Origin: Micromonospora tarapacensis
GTDB lineage: Bacteria; Actinomycetota; Actinomycetes; Mycobacteriales; Micromonosporaceae
Assembly: GCF_019697375.1 (NCBI RefSeq)
Contig: NZ_JAHCDI010000004.1
Span: 3,893,324 to 3,957,323 of the forward strand
DNA: 64,000 nt
Direction of reading: 5' to 3'
Of the stretch, positions 52,341 to 62,366 are shown piece after piece. The notes beneath the pieces were generated by a model that was not told the DNA's origin, made no database searches, and saw nothing but the letters and a program-made list of their open reading frames with translations. The position numbers and the translations under genes are program-made. The number at the start of each line of letters is the position of its first letter. Positions within the stretch are counted from its first letter, which is position 1.

Positions 52341-54154
52341 TGCCGCCAACTTGGGGCGAAGCCCGGCCAGTCGAGCCCTTGGTCATTGTCGACGAGTTCC
52401 ACCACGCGGAGGCGCCGACGTACGCCCGGCTGCTGGAGCGGCTACGGCCGCGCGTACTGCTGGGATTGACGGCGACGCCCGACCGCAGTGACGGCGGCGA
52501 CGTGCGGCGGTGGTTCGATGGTCGCGCCGCCGTTGAGCTGCATCTGTGGGAGGCGCTGGAGCGGCAACTGCTCGCGCCGTTCCAGTATTTCGGGCTGCAC
52601 GACGATGTCGACCTGTCGCAGCTTCGGTGGAAGCGCGGGCAGGGGTACGACCCGACCGAGCTGGACGGCGTCTACACCGGCAACGACGCGCGGGCACGGA
52701 TGGTGCTGCGGGCGGTACGGGACAGCGTCGACGTCGACCGGATGCGGGCGCTCGGATTCTGCGTGAGCATCGGGCACGCCGAGTTCATGGCGGACTGGTT
52801 CAGCAGGCATGGTGTGCCGTCGGCGGCGGTGACCTCCCGGACGGTGGATCGGCAAGCGCTGCTGAAGGACTTCAAGGACGGCACGCGTCGGGTGCTGTTC
52901 ACAGTCGACCTGTTCAACGAGGGTGTCGACCTGCCGATGGTCGACACGATCCTGATGCTGCGACCCACCGAGAGCGCCACGATCTTCCTTCAGCAGCTCG
53001 GCCGTGGGCTGCGGCTGGACGACGACAAACCGTGCCTGACCGTGCTCGACTTCATCGGCGGGCAGCACGCCAACTTCCGCTTCGACCTCCGCTGGCGCGC
53101 TCTGACCGGGGTCAGCCGCCGCGCGATAACCGAAGCGGTACGCGACGACTTCCCGTCCCTGCCGAGCGGCTGCCACATCCAGCTCGACCGGGTGGCCAAG
53201 GACATCGTGCTGGCCAACCTGCGCTCAGCGATGCCGACCTCGAAGACCGGGCTGGTGAAGGAGCTGCGGCTGCTCGGGGACGTGAGCCTGGGCGAGTTCC
53301 TGCGCGAGGCTGGCGTGGAGATCGAGGACGTCTACCGGTCGGCGAGCTACGGCGGGTGGACCGGGCTGCGGCGGCTCGCCGGGTTGGAAGCCTCGCCGGG
53401 TGGGTCGGATGACCGCGAGTTGGGCCGGGCCATCGGGCGGCTGCTGCACCTGGACGATCCGGACCGGCTCGACCTTTTAGCTCGGGTGGCGGCGGGCGAG
53501 CGGCCGGCGGCCGGACCGCTGTGGGACATGCTGCACTTCGACCTCTGGGGGCCGAACGCACCGCTCACCGAACGCGAGGAACGGCTGACGCGGCTCTGGG
53601 CCGAGCCGGCGCGCTGTGCCGAGCTGCGGCAGGTGGCCGAGGTGCTCCGCGACCGGATACACCGGGTCACGCGGCCGGTCGAAGGGCTGCCGCTGAAGGT
53701 GTACGCCCGGTACAGCCGCAACGAGGCGTGCGCCGCCTTCGGCATGCCGAACCCGGGATCGTTGCGGGAAGGGGTGAAGTGGCTACCGGACGCCAAGGCC
53801 GACATCTTCTTCGTCACCCTGGTCAAGTCAGCACAGCACTACTCCCCCACCACGATGTACGCCGACCGGGCCGTCACCGACACGCTGTTCCAGTGGGAGT
53901 CGCAGAGCACCACGTCGTCAGCGTCAGCCACCGGGCAGCGCTACATCCACCACGTCTCCCGCGGCTCCACCGTCCATCTCTTCGTACGGGAGACCCGGGT
54001 GCCGGACCGTGACCTGGGCGCACCTGCCTACCTGTACGCCGGGCCTATGACGCACCAGGAGCACACCGACGACCGTCCGATGCGGATCATGTGGCGGCTA
54101 CGCCACCCGCTGCCTGCCGACATGTTCGCCGCCGCCCGCGCCATCGCCGCCTGA
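52341..54154 (+). pseudogene. DUF3427 helicase, 5'-truncated
   Basis: The 3' two thirds of a DEAD/DEAH helicase. It begins at motif II VIVDEFHHAEAPTY, with motif III GLTATPDR, then motifs V and VI (LFTVDLFNEGVDLPMVD, QLGRGLRLDDDK). After about 300 residues follows a DUF3427-type domain (LKVYARYSRNEACAAFG, SAQHYSPTTMYADR, VHLFVRETR). Walker A and the usual N-terminal HKD nuclease part are missing, replaced by a palindrome and the IS end. Such proteins are thought to act in phage defence. The remaining frame is open to its stop at 54154. Confidence 0.75.
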
Positions 54155-54586
54155 GCCCTGTGTCGCCATGGAACCGGCACCACTTCTCTCACCAAGGCCT
54201 GCATTCGGATGCAGTCCGCAGTGCGGGCAGACATCTACCTCAGGCCAGCCGCTTGGGGTGTGCCGAAGAAGCGGTGCAGCACCTCTGCGGCCTGACGGCC
54301 GGTAACGCTGCCCGGCCAGTCCGCGACCCGCAGCCCGGCCGCATAGGCAGCGTTGATGAGTCGCCACATTGCTGCCCGCCGAGGCTGACCGGCATCGCCG
54401 AATGCCCGGCCTCGAATTCCGCAAAAGGTGGCCGATCGACTCGTCCCGGCTGATCGATGGCGGCGAAGGGTTGCCTCATCCGGGGCGACGTGGACAGGAT
54501 ACGGAGACGTTCGATCAGCGTGCGCAGATCCACCGGCTCCTGGGTCACCCCTGGCCGGGTGGGTCTTCCACCTATGAGGAGGTTTC
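54155..54586. other. Gene-poor end of the accessory region
   Basis: About 430 bases without a gene I can support. On the minus strand, a frame ending at 54235 carries MWRLINAAYAAGLRVADWPG and SVTGRQAAEVLHRFFG, which looks like a real C-terminal fragment of unknown family. The last bases contain the leader of the metalloprotease gene. Confidence 0.4.
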
Positions 54587-56803
54587 GTGGCACGACGCCG
54601 CTTCGCGGGGATAGCAGCCAGCGCCATCGTCCTACCGTTACTCTACGTCATCACCCAGCCGGCCACCGCATCGGCCAGCCCGGAGGCCGCAGCGGTGAAG
54701 CCCGTTCCGGCACCGGCCAGCGGGCTCGCCAGCGATGTCCGCGAACTCACCCGCAAGGAGTTCACCCTCAACGGTGAGCGGGTCGAGGCGCCCACCCAGT
54801 ACCAGCCTCGCAGCCAGGCGCGGCAGTCCCAGGCCGCCGAGACGCCGCCGGTCGGCACGGTGCGGCAGTGGCTCGCGCTCGACGACTACAACGGCGTGAT
54901 CTACTTCAAGGACTACACGCTGCGTGGCGTGGGCGACAACATCGAGGTCTGGGTCGCCAACGACACCGCGTTCCCGGAGGGTGACTGCCGCCGGCAGATC
55001 GAGAACTCGACGGTCGTCACGGACCAGCAGGTCGCGCACCTGGTCAACGAGTTCGACACCAACATGTATCCGAAGTCGACGGCCGCGTTCAGCACCCCGC
55101 CGGACCGGGACGGCAGCAACGCCTCGATCGCCGGCGACTTCACCGGCGCCGGCAACCGGACGGTCACGCTCGTCGACAACGTCCGGGACGACAACTTCTA
55201 CGACTTCCCGGCCGCCCCGACCTACATCGCCGGGTTCCACTTCTCGCTCTTCAACGAGCTGCTCGACCGCAACATCATGACGATCGACGCGTTCGACTGG
55301 GCGCACCGCACCGGTGCGAACCCGCCGAACGAGCCGACCGACGACCTGTGCACCAGCCGGCCTGCCCGCCCCAGCCTGTACGAGGGCACGTTCATCCACG
55401 AGTGGCAGCACCTGGCGCACTACTACACCGACCCATTCGAGACCACCTGGCTCAACGAGGGTCTCTCCGACTTCGCCCAGACGCTCGGCGGCTACGTCGA
55501 TGCCACGGCCACCGTGGCCGAGCCCGGCGCGGACAGCCACATCTACTGCTTCCAGGGCTTCGGCACGGTGCAGACGGAGTACAACACCAACCCCCGGGAC
55601 TGCGGCGGCCCGGAGAACTCCATCAACCTCTGGAACGAGGGGAACAATCCGAGCGCGGTCCTTGCCGACTACGGCAACGTCTACGCGTTCAGCCTGTTCC
55701 TCTTCGACCGGTACGGCCTGGACTTCATCTCCCGGCTGCACCAGGACGGCGACCTGCAGGGGCTTGCCAGCCTTGAGGCGGCGCTCAAGGACGAGGGCGT
55801 CAAGGACATGTACGACGTGATCCACGACTACCAGACGATGAACCTGGTCGACCGGATCGTGGGCAACTCGAAGTTCGGCATCATGCTCGGGGCCGACAAG
55901 CGCAAGGTCACCACGGCCAGCCTCGACGCCACGGTCAACCTGGCCAACCCGGCGTCGTACGCGACCGCGGGTGCGGCGCCGAACGGCGCCGACTACATTC
56001 CGTTGCAGAAGGCCAACGGCAAGCCGCTGGGCCGGGGCGACCTGCGTTCGATCAAGTTCGCGGGTGCGAAGGCGCTGCCGCCGGTCCCGCTGGCCTGGAC
56101 GACCGTGACCGACGACCCGGACCAGCCGGGCAACTCGGTGCTCTGGTCCGGCAACGGCAACAGCCTCGACGTCGCCGCCGTCACGCCGGTGACCGTGCCG
56201 GCCGCCGACCCGACGCTGACCTTCCTCGCGAAGTACGGCGCCGAGACCGGCTACGACTACGGCTACGTGAGCGTCTCGACCGACGGTGGCGAGAGCTACA
56301 CCGTCATCCCCGGTGAGGAGACCGTCGCCGGTCCGCTCGGCCCGGCGTTGAACGGCACCACCGAGGGCTTCGAGCCGCACTCGTTCGACCTGTCGGCGTA
56401 CGCCGGACAGGAGGTGCTGCTCAGCTTCCGCTACGTCAGTGACGGTGGCGTCAACGAGGGTGGCCTGCTCATCGACGACATCGCCGTCGGTGGCACGCTG
56501 GTCAGCGACGGGTCGAGCCTCGAACCGTTCGACTCGCCCTCGGAGATCCACCCGACGCCGGTGGCGAACTGGAACGTCCGGTTCGTCGGCATCGACGAGC
56601 GGCTCAAGCTGGCCCTGCAATTCGAGGTCGACGGCAAGTCGGGCTTCACCCTCGGGCTGATCCAGACGGCGCTGCTGACCGCCTTCCCCAAGGTGGTCGC
56701 CATCGTCGCCTACGACGAGCCCACCGAGCAGGTGACGCAGTACGCGCCGTACACCCTGACGGTGAACAAGGTGGTGCAGCCCGGCGGTGCGCCGCTGAGC
56801 TGA
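54587..56803 (+). CDS. Secreted HEXXH metalloprotease (immune inhibitor A-like)
   Basis: A 738-aa exported protease. A signal peptide covers about residues 1-30. The catalytic domain has FIHEWQHLAHYYTDPFETTWLNEG: His271, Glu272 and His275 are the zinc HEXXH, and Glu291 in WLNEG is the third ligand, as in M6/M30-type gluzincins. A C-terminal beta-sandwich (TLTFLAKYGAETGYDYGYVS, YAGQEVLLSFRY, LLIDDIAVGG) resembles the immune inhibitor A VEG domain. It should degrade extracellular proteins. The GTG at 54587 has GAGGAGG five bases upstream. A hairpin terminator follows. Confidence 0.88.
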   Translation: MARRRFAGIAASAIVLPLLYVITQPATASASPEAAAVKPVPAPASGLASDVRELTRKEFTLNGERVEAPTQYQPRSQARQSQAAETPPVGTVRQWLALDDYNGVIYFKDYTLRGVGDNIEVWVANDTAFPEGDCRRQIENSTVVTDQQVAHLVNEFDTNMYPKSTAAFSTPPDRDGSNASIAGDFTGAGNRTVTLVDNVRDDNFYDFPAAPTYIAGFHFSLFNELLDRNIMTIDAFDWAHRTGANPPNEPTDDLCTSRPARPSLYEGTFIHEWQHLAHYYTDPFETTWLNEGLSDFAQTLGGYVDATATVAEPGADSHIYCFQGFGTVQTEYNTNPRDCGGPENSINLWNEGNNPSAVLADYGNVYAFSLFLFDRYGLDFISRLHQDGDLQGLASLEAALKDEGVKDMYDVIHDYQTMNLVDRIVGNSKFGIMLGADKRKVTTASLDATVNLANPASYATAGAAPNGADYIPLQKANGKPLGRGDLRSIKFAGAKALPPVPLAWTTVTDDPDQPGNSVLWSGNGNSLDVAAVTPVTVPAADPTLTFLAKYGAETGYDYGYVSVSTDGGESYTVIPGEETVAGPLGPALNGTTEGFEPHSFDLSAYAGQEVLLSFRYVSDGGVNEGGLLIDDIAVGGTLVSDGSSLEPFDSPSEIHPTPVANWNVRFVGIDERLKLALQFEVDGKSGFTLGLIQTALLTAFPKVVAIVAYDEPTEQVTQYAPYTLTVNKVVQPGGAPLS

Positions 56804-56812
56804 CCCGGACAG

Positions 56813-56849
56813 GAACTCCCGGTGTCGCGTCCCGCGGCACCGGGAGTTC
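56813..56849 (+). terminator. Terminator of the metalloprotease gene
   Basis: GAACTCCCGGTG (56813-56824) and CACCGGGAGTTC (56838-56849) form a perfect 12-bp stem with a 13-base loop, ten bases after the stop codon. Confidence 0.65.
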
Positions 56850-56951
56850 TCTGTGTTCCGGGTGAAGGCGCCGGAACCGGCGGCGCAAGCCGGCGGCGGT
56901 CCCTAGCCTGGCGGGCAGGGGCATCGTCGAGGGCAGGCACCGGAGGACATC

Positions 56952-57305
56952 ATGACCAACGCGATCGGGGACGCACTCCAGGACGTACGCGAGGTCGAGC
57001 TGACCGTGACCGGCCGCCGGACCGGGCGGCAGATCACCCATCCGGTGTGGTTCGTCCAGGAAGACGACAACGTCTTCCTGGTGCCGGTGACCGGCTCGGA
57101 CAGCCAGTGGTACAAGAACGTCCGGCAGACGCCGATGGTCCAACTGGCCGTTGACGGCACCGCGTTGAGTTCGAGCGCCACGCCCATCACCGAGGCCGAT
57201 CGGGTCGACCACGTGGTGACGATGTTCCGCGACAAGTACGGCGCCGACCAGATCGCGTCGCTCTACCCGAGACACGACGTCGCCGTCCAGGTCCCCCTCG
57301 GCTGA
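56952..57305 (+). CDS. Deazaflavin-dependent nitroreductase family protein
   Basis: A 117-aa split-barrel protein of the same family as the one at 22605: REVELTVTGRRTGRQITHPVWFV, VFLVPVTGSDSQWYKNV and VQLAVDGTALSSSATPI. It is likely to bind F420 or a related deazaflavin. The ATG at 56952 has GGAGG upstream. A terminator hairpin precedes it and another (57321-57372) ends it, so it is a single-gene unit. Substrate unknown. Confidence 0.86.
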   Translation: MTNAIGDALQDVREVELTVTGRRTGRQITHPVWFVQEDDNVFLVPVTGSDSQWYKNVRQTPMVQLAVDGTALSSSATPITEADRVDHVVTMFRDKYGADQIASLYPRHDVAVQVPLG

Positions 57306-57320
57306 CGCTCCGTCGACCGA

Positions 57321-57372
57321 CAGATCTTGGTACGAGACCGCCCCTCAGGGGGCGTGACCGTACCAAGATCTG
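57321..57372. terminator. Bidirectional terminator, GATCTTGGT family
   Basis: CAGATCTTGGTACG (57321-57334) pairs perfectly with CGTACCAAGATCTG (57359-57372), with an inner CGCCCC/GGGGCG stem. It stands between convergent genes. Its outer stem resembles that of the element at 34881-34925. Confidence 0.72.
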
Positions 57373-57499
57373 ATCAACGGATGCCGCGGGCCAGGGTGAT
57401 GGCGGCAGGGTCAGCCTCGCCGCCGGGCCGGCCCTGTCCCGCCTGGCCGACCGGGCCGCCGAGCAGCACTGACCACACTGACCGGGGGCGGGCCGCGGG

Positions 57500-57969
57500 T
57501 CAGCGCCAGACGGTGCGGCGCACGCCGCCGTGCGCCCCGCAGGCCCGGGAGCTGCCGCCGGCGAGGCTGACCTTGCTGTCCTCGCACTGCACCAGGTAGC
57601 CGCGCCCCTCCCAGAACCCGGGCACGCAGTCGAAGTGGTCGCACACCTCACGGGCGGGCTCGCGGATCCGCTTCCCGCCGCAGAAGTCGTACCCCATCGG
57701 GTTCGTCGGGGCACCGCAGCGTCGCTCCGGCGTCGGGCTGGCCCGCCGCGGCTCCGGTGAACCGGTCGCGCGCGGCGCCTTCGACGCGGTGCTCTTCGAC
57801 GCGGTGCTCTTCGGCCCGGGGCGGCGGCCGGCGGTGCCGGAGTCGCGGCGACGGCGGTTTCCGAGCTGGTCGGGTCGGACGGGCCGGAGTTGGCCAGCGC
57901 GACCGGCACCATCACCGCGAGAGCGGCGGCGACCACCGCGGTCCGCCGGCCGCCGGGTATCAGCGCCAA
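57500..57969 (-). pseudogene. Small secreted protein, frameshifted
   Basis: The 5' frame (TTG 57969) gives a signal peptide or membrane segment (RRTAVVAAALAVMVPVALANS) and a Thr/Pro/Ala linker. After a slip in the CCCCGGG run near 57820, a second frame gives GPKSTASKSTASKAPRATGS and a Cys-rich domain: YDFCGGKRI, EVCDHFDCVPGFWEGRGYLV, CEDSK, ACGAHGG. The joined protein would be about 155 aa, exported, with paired cysteines. A sequencing error in the homopolymer is a real possibility. It overlaps the stop of the upstream gene. Confidence 0.55.
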
Positions 57970-58640
57970 CAGCCGGGCCTGGCCCGGGTGGCGATGCCCG
58001 GCCGCGACGGGCGCGACCGGGCGTGCTCGGTGATCAGCTCGTCGAGCTGGGCGATGACCGCCTGGCGCTGCTCGATGGCGTCGGCGAAGGCCAGGGTGAG
58101 CACGAACCGGAACTCGGCCGCCGCGTCCGGGCGCAGCAACACCCCGGAGGTGCGCCGCCGGTCCAGCACCTGGATCAGGGTGACGGACGCGTGCGGGTCG
58201 TGCGCGAGACCGGTCATCCGGCCGTACGCCCAGTCGCGCCGGCCCCGCCCGCCGAGCAGGACAAGCCGGCGGTTGGTGATCACCGCCATGCCGGCGTCGG
58301 TGACCCGCACCCCGTCGGGAAGGCGCTGACCCAGCCGGCCGGCCTCGGCGGCGACGCTCAGGTCGGGGGCGGGCAGCACGGCGGTGTGCCGCACCTCGAC
58401 CAGTTGCGCTGCCGGCACCACCCGGAGCACGACCTCGTCGGGGGCAAGTTCCAGCGGGAGGCCGTCACCCGCGCCGGCCGTGCCAAGGCACTGCTCGGCC
58501 AGCGTACGCAGGCGGCGCAGTTCGTCGTCGCGCCGCCGCCAGCTTCCCTCGGCGCTGCGGAACAACCGCAGCCGGCGCTCGTTCTGCCGGCGCGCCCACC
58601 GGTACCGCCATGTCGAACCCGTCGAATCAGTCCTCGCCAC
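57960..58640 (-). CDS. Hypothetical protein, 226 aa
   Basis: A basic N-terminus (RYRWARRQNERRLRLFR) precedes a coiled helix and a beta-rich core: LELAPDEVVLRVVPAAQLVEVRHTAVL, VRVTDAGMAVITNRRLVLLG and SVTLIQVLDRRRTSGVLLRP, like a PH-type domain. A final helix (AIEQRQAVIAQLDELITEHA) ends it. No membrane segment or signal. GTG at 58640 has AAGGAG six bases upstream. Cotranscribed with the small secreted gene downstream (10-base overlap). No function proposed. Confidence 0.65.
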   Translation of the reverse strand: MARTDSTGSTWRYRWARRQNERRLRLFRSAEGSWRRRDDELRRLRTLAEQCLGTAGAGDGLPLELAPDEVVLRVVPAAQLVEVRHTAVLPAPDLSVAAEAGRLGQRLPDGVRVTDAGMAVITNRRLVLLGGRGRRDWAYGRMTGLAHDPHASVTLIQVLDRRRTSGVLLRPDAAAEFRFVLTLAFADAIEQRQAVIAQLDELITEHARSRPSRPGIATRARPGCWR

Positions 58641-58830
58641 GCCGAACTCCTTCGCCGTGAATGCCACCAACCGCAGGCCACCAGATGGGGTGTCACAGTG
58701 TTAACGGCTGCGGACACCACCATGGACACGGCCAAGACCGGGCGAATTACCCGATCGGTGGACTAATTAGGGCGATACGGCGGTTTCGCCTGGCTGGCGA
58801 GTAGCGCAGCCGCGCCCGCACGCCCACCAA

Positions 58831-59589
58831 TCACGCGCGGGTGATCGCGTTGGCGTGGATCGCCTCGGCGAGATACTCGGCCAGCCCCGGTGCCATCGCC
58901 TCGTAGTGCGCGGTGAACCGCTCGTCGGCCAGGTACATGTCGGCCAGACCGGTGTGGATCTCGTACGAGCACTCGTAGAACCAGCGGCTGATCTGCTGCC
59001 GGTGCTCCTCGGCCAGTTCCCGGGCCGCCGGGCCGTCCGCCGGCGCTCCGGCGGCCAGCAGCGCGACGACGCGCCGCCCCCAGTCCTCCGTCTCGCCCTT
59101 GATCCGCAGCCAGTCCTGCCTGGTGTAGCGCGACGCCCGCCGGTTCGACTCCCGGTATGCGTCGGTGCCGCCCCACCGCTGCTCCGCCTCCTCGGCGTGC
59201 GCCTCCGGGTCGAAGTCACCGAACACCTCGAAGCGCTCCTGCGGGGTCAGTCGGATGTCCAACTTACTCGCCTCCATCGCGAACTCGATCGCCGCGACCA
59301 TCTCCTGCAGGCGCCCGATCCGCGCCGTCAGCAGCTCGTGCTGGCGGCGCAGGTGCGCCCCCGGGTCGCTCGCCGGGTCGTCGAGGATCACGGCGATCTC
59401 TTCCAACGGGAACCCCAGCTCGCGGTAGTACCGGATCAGCTGCAACCGCTCCAGGTCCGCCTCGGAGTAGCGGCGGTAGCCCGCCCCGGTACGACCGCTC
59501 GGCGTCAGCAACCCGATCTCGTCGTAGTGGTGCAGCGTCCGGACCGTCACGCCGGCGAGCTTCGCCACCTGACCAACCGTGTGGGCCAT
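58831..59589 (-). CDS. MerR-family regulator with TipAS domain
   Basis: A 252-aa transcriptional activator. The N-terminal MerR domain (HTVGQVAKLAGVTVRTLHHY, GYRRYSEADLERLQLI) and dimerisation coil are followed from about residue 130 by a TipAS domain (RWGGTDAYRESNRRASRYTR, YECSYEIHTGLADMYLAD), which binds thiopeptides or other amphipathic drugs in TipA. It would distort its promoter on ligand binding. The ATG at 59589 has AAAGGGGGA upstream. The target genes are unknown; the neighbours are transcribed the same way but not obviously linked. Confidence 0.9.
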   Translation of the reverse strand: MAHTVGQVAKLAGVTVRTLHHYDEIGLLTPSGRTGAGYRRYSEADLERLQLIRYYRELGFPLEEIAVILDDPASDPGAHLRRQHELLTARIGRLQEMVAAIEFAMEASKLDIRLTPQERFEVFGDFDPEAHAEEAEQRWGGTDAYRESNRRASRYTRQDWLRIKGETEDWGRRVVALLAAGAPADGPAARELAEEHRQQISRWFYECSYEIHTGLADMYLADERFTAHYEAMAPGLAEYLAEAIHANAITRA

Positions 59590-59625
59590 GGTTCCCCCTT
59601 TCCGGAACCACGGTCCCGGCTGCCG

Positions 59626-61944
59626 TTAGGTGAGGGTCAAGCCCGATTCTGCGACGCCGGACACACCCGGCGGGTCGGAGTTCACCAGCACGCTACGCAG
59701 CTCGGCCAGGGTGGTCGGTCGGCCGTAGCGGTAGCCCTGTCCCTGCACGCAGCCGATCGCCGCCACCGCCTCGTGCTGCCGTTCGGTCTCCACCCCCTCG
59801 GCCACCACGCCCAGGTCGAACGCGCCGGCCAGCCGGGTCACCATCTCCACCGTCGCGTACGCCCGGGTGTCCTCGGAGATCCGGGCCACGAACGAGCGGT
59901 CGATCTTCAACTCGGTCGCCGGGATCCGGTGCAGGTAGCTCAACGACGAGTAGCCGGTGCCGAAGTCGTCGATGGCGATCCGGATGCCCAGCTCCCGCAG
60001 CTGCCCCAACCGGTCGAGCACCGCGTCGCTGCCCTCGATCAGGGCCGACTCGGTCAGCTCCAGGGTCAGCGCCCGCGGTGCCAGCCCGGCCCCGGCGGTG
60101 GCCTCGGTGACCGTGGCGATCAGGTCGGGACGGCGCAGGTGCGAGGCGGCGATGTTCACCGCCACCGTCGCCGAGGAAACCCGGTCCTGCCAGGTGGCCG
60201 CCGCCCGGCACGCCTCGTGGATCACCCACCGGTCGATCGGCAGGATCAGGCCGGTCTCCTCGGCCAGCGGCAGGAACCGTGCCGGGCTGAGCACGCCCAG
60301 CCGGGGATGCCGCCACCGCACCAACGCCTCCGCGCTGCGTACCTCGCCGGTGGCCAGGTCCACGATCGGCTGGAACTCCAGGTGCAACTGCTCCTCGTCG
60401 ACCGCCCGCCGCAGGTCGGCGATCAGCTCCGCCCGGCTCACCGCCGACTCCCGCAGCGCCTGGGTGCACCGCCGGTACGCGGACTTGCCCGCCGCCTTGG
60501 CCGCGTACATGGCGATGTCCGCGTCGCGCAGCAGGTCCGTGTGCGAAATGTGCTGCGGGCCGTACTCGGCGATGCCGATGCTGGCCGACGGGTGCACCCC
60601 GACCAGTTCCTCACCGGGCGACGGTTGCAGCGCCGCCAGCAACCGCTCGGCCAACCGTTCCGGTGCCGCCGGTCGTCCACCGGTGACCAGCACCGCGAAC
60701 TCGTCGCCGCCGATCCGGGCGATCATCCCGTCGGTGCCGACCGCCCGGCGCATCCGCCGGGACAGGCCAGACAGCAGCGTGTCGCCGGTGGTGTGCCCGA
60801 ACCGGTCGTTGACCTGCTTGAAGCCGTCGAGGTCCAGCAGCAGCACGGCGACCCGGTTGGCCCCCCGCAGGGCACCGCGCAGCCGGCGGGTGAACGCCAG
60901 CCGGTTGGGCAGCCCGGTGAGCTGGTCGACGTAGGCGAGCTGCCGCAGCCGGGCCACCAGGCGCAGATTCTCGTTCGCCGCCAGCCCCTGCCGCAGCGCC
61001 AGCGTCGCCAGCAGCGCCATCATCGCCAGGAAGACCGGCAACGGGGTGTGCCCGCCGGCGTCGCGGGCCAGCATGGTCGCCACGATCGCCCCGCCCACCG
61101 GCAGGTAGGGCAACACCACCCGCCACCACGGCGGCAACGGTGCATCCCCCGCCTCCTCGGCGGCGCCGTAGTCGGGCAGCCGGGAGGTCCGGGCAGCCGC
61201 GACGATCAGCAGGTAGCTCAACGGCCAGAGCACGTCGATCGGGGTGCCGGGCTGGTAGGTGCCGGCGGCCACCAGCGACACGTACGCCGCGTCGGCCACC
61301 GCGCGTACCGTCAGGCTCACCCCGAGCAGCGCCATCGGCCGCCACACCGGGCGGCCCGGGCCGACGACCGCGACCAGAATGGTCAGCTGCATCAGGTCGA
61401 ACATCGGATAGAGCAGACCGGCGGTGCGCAGCGGCTCGTCGAGGTCCGCCAGGGTGACGTTGCGGAAGATCAACAGCCAGCCGACCGGGATCAACGCCAG
61501 CCCGACGATCACCCCGTCGAGCAGGGTCCGGGCGCGGCCCACCGCGGTCCGTGGTGCGGTCGGTGAGCAGAACAGCGCGCCGGTGCCGGTCAGCAGGCTG
61601 GCCGTGAAGATCAGCCCGATCGGCAACGTGTGCGGCAGGCCCTCCCCGAGAAGCCGCTGCGCCGTCCACAGTGCCCGCCCAGCCATCGACAACGCCATGG
61701 TGGCCGCCAACAGCAACCAGAACCGGCGCACCGCAGCCGGATGCCGGCGGCCCGCCCCGGCGCACGCCACCGCGGCCCAGCCCGCCACGGCAATCGCACC
61801 CAAGTCGCTGACCAGAGCCCCGGCGGGCAGCGCCAGCACCAGCCAGAGCGCCTCGACCGCGACGACGACGCCGGCACCGACCAGCCCCACGCGACCGGCC
61901 CGGTCCGACCGCGCGGCACCCTGCTCGACGTCCTTTCGCGACAC
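59626..61944 (-). CDS. Membrane-bound GGDEF-EAL protein
   Basis: A 772-aa cyclic-di-GMP enzyme. About nine hydrophobic segments fill the N-terminal third (GALVSDLGAIAVAGWAAVAC onward) and may sense a membrane signal. The GGDEF domain has YVDQLTGLPNRLAFTRRL and the intact RIGGDEFAVL (about 60700). The EAL domain has AEALVRW (about 60330), LELTESALI, IDDFGTGYSSLSYL and KIDRSFV, so both catalytic signatures look complete. It may make, degrade or sense c-di-GMP. The GTG at 61944 has GGAG eight bases upstream. An inverted-repeat element lies in its leader region. Confidence 0.92.
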   Translation of the reverse strand: MSRKDVEQGAARSDRAGRVGLVGAGVVVAVEALWLVLALPAGALVSDLGAIAVAGWAAVACAGAGRRHPAAVRRFWLLLAATMALSMAGRALWTAQRLLGEGLPHTLPIGLIFTASLLTGTGALFCSPTAPRTAVGRARTLLDGVIVGLALIPVGWLLIFRNVTLADLDEPLRTAGLLYPMFDLMQLTILVAVVGPGRPVWRPMALLGVSLTVRAVADAAYVSLVAAGTYQPGTPIDVLWPLSYLLIVAAARTSRLPDYGAAEEAGDAPLPPWWRVVLPYLPVGGAIVATMLARDAGGHTPLPVFLAMMALLATLALRQGLAANENLRLVARLRQLAYVDQLTGLPNRLAFTRRLRGALRGANRVAVLLLDLDGFKQVNDRFGHTTGDTLLSGLSRRMRRAVGTDGMIARIGGDEFAVLVTGGRPAAPERLAERLLAALQPSPGEELVGVHPSASIGIAEYGPQHISHTDLLRDADIAMYAAKAAGKSAYRRCTQALRESAVSRAELIADLRRAVDEEQLHLEFQPIVDLATGEVRSAEALVRWRHPRLGVLSPARFLPLAEETGLILPIDRWVIHEACRAAATWQDRVSSATVAVNIAASHLRRPDLIATVTEATAGAGLAPRALTLELTESALIEGSDAVLDRLGQLRELGIRIAIDDFGTGYSSLSYLHRIPATELKIDRSFVARISEDTRAYATVEMVTRLAGAFDLGVVAEGVETERQHEAVAAIGCVQGQGYRYGRPTTLAELRSVLVNSDPPGVSGVAESGLTLT

Positions 61945-62181
61945 AGCGATCGCTCCGGCTCTCCCTCTTCGTGCACCCTCGCCGGCGAGGACCGGTCCTG
62001 GCAAACCCCGAAAGCCTAGCCACGGGCGCAACCGCCCCGCCAGGTCCACGGGCCCGAAGTCCACAACCGGACGGCCAACCGCCCATTGGCAATCAACAGC
62101 GCGTCGCCGTGACACACAGCGAGCATCCCGAGTGGTAACCCAAGGTGACATATCCCGCCCTCACCCATCTTGCTATCCAGC

Positions 62182-62298
62182 CCCTTTGCTCTGCTTACCT
62201 ACACGCAACCCCACCGTGAGCTGGCGTTACAGTCAGGCGCAGCGCGCACTGACGACTACCGAGAGCAACCGGTGCGTATAGGTAAGCAGAGCAAAGGG
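62182..62298. repeat. Intergenic long-stem inverted-repeat element, copy 2
   Basis: CCCTTTGCTCTGCTTACCTA (62182-62201) pairs perfectly with its complement at 62279-62298, and ACGCA (62203-62207) with TGCGT (62273-62277) extends the stem. Inside is a second hairpin built on GTCAG and CTGAC. The stem end CCTTTGCTCTGCTT is identical to that at 2425, while the rest differs. It sits between two minus-strand genes, about 240 bases before the GGDEF-EAL start. Confidence 0.7.
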
Positions 62299-62366
62299 CC
62301 GGTAGGGGAGTTCGGCGGGCGGGGGCGTCGGTGACGACGGGTGACGGGTGCCCGGGGACCGACCGC

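Noticed and set aside
54201..54212. GCATTCGGATGC palindrome
   Set aside because: Stem of only four bases; expected by chance.
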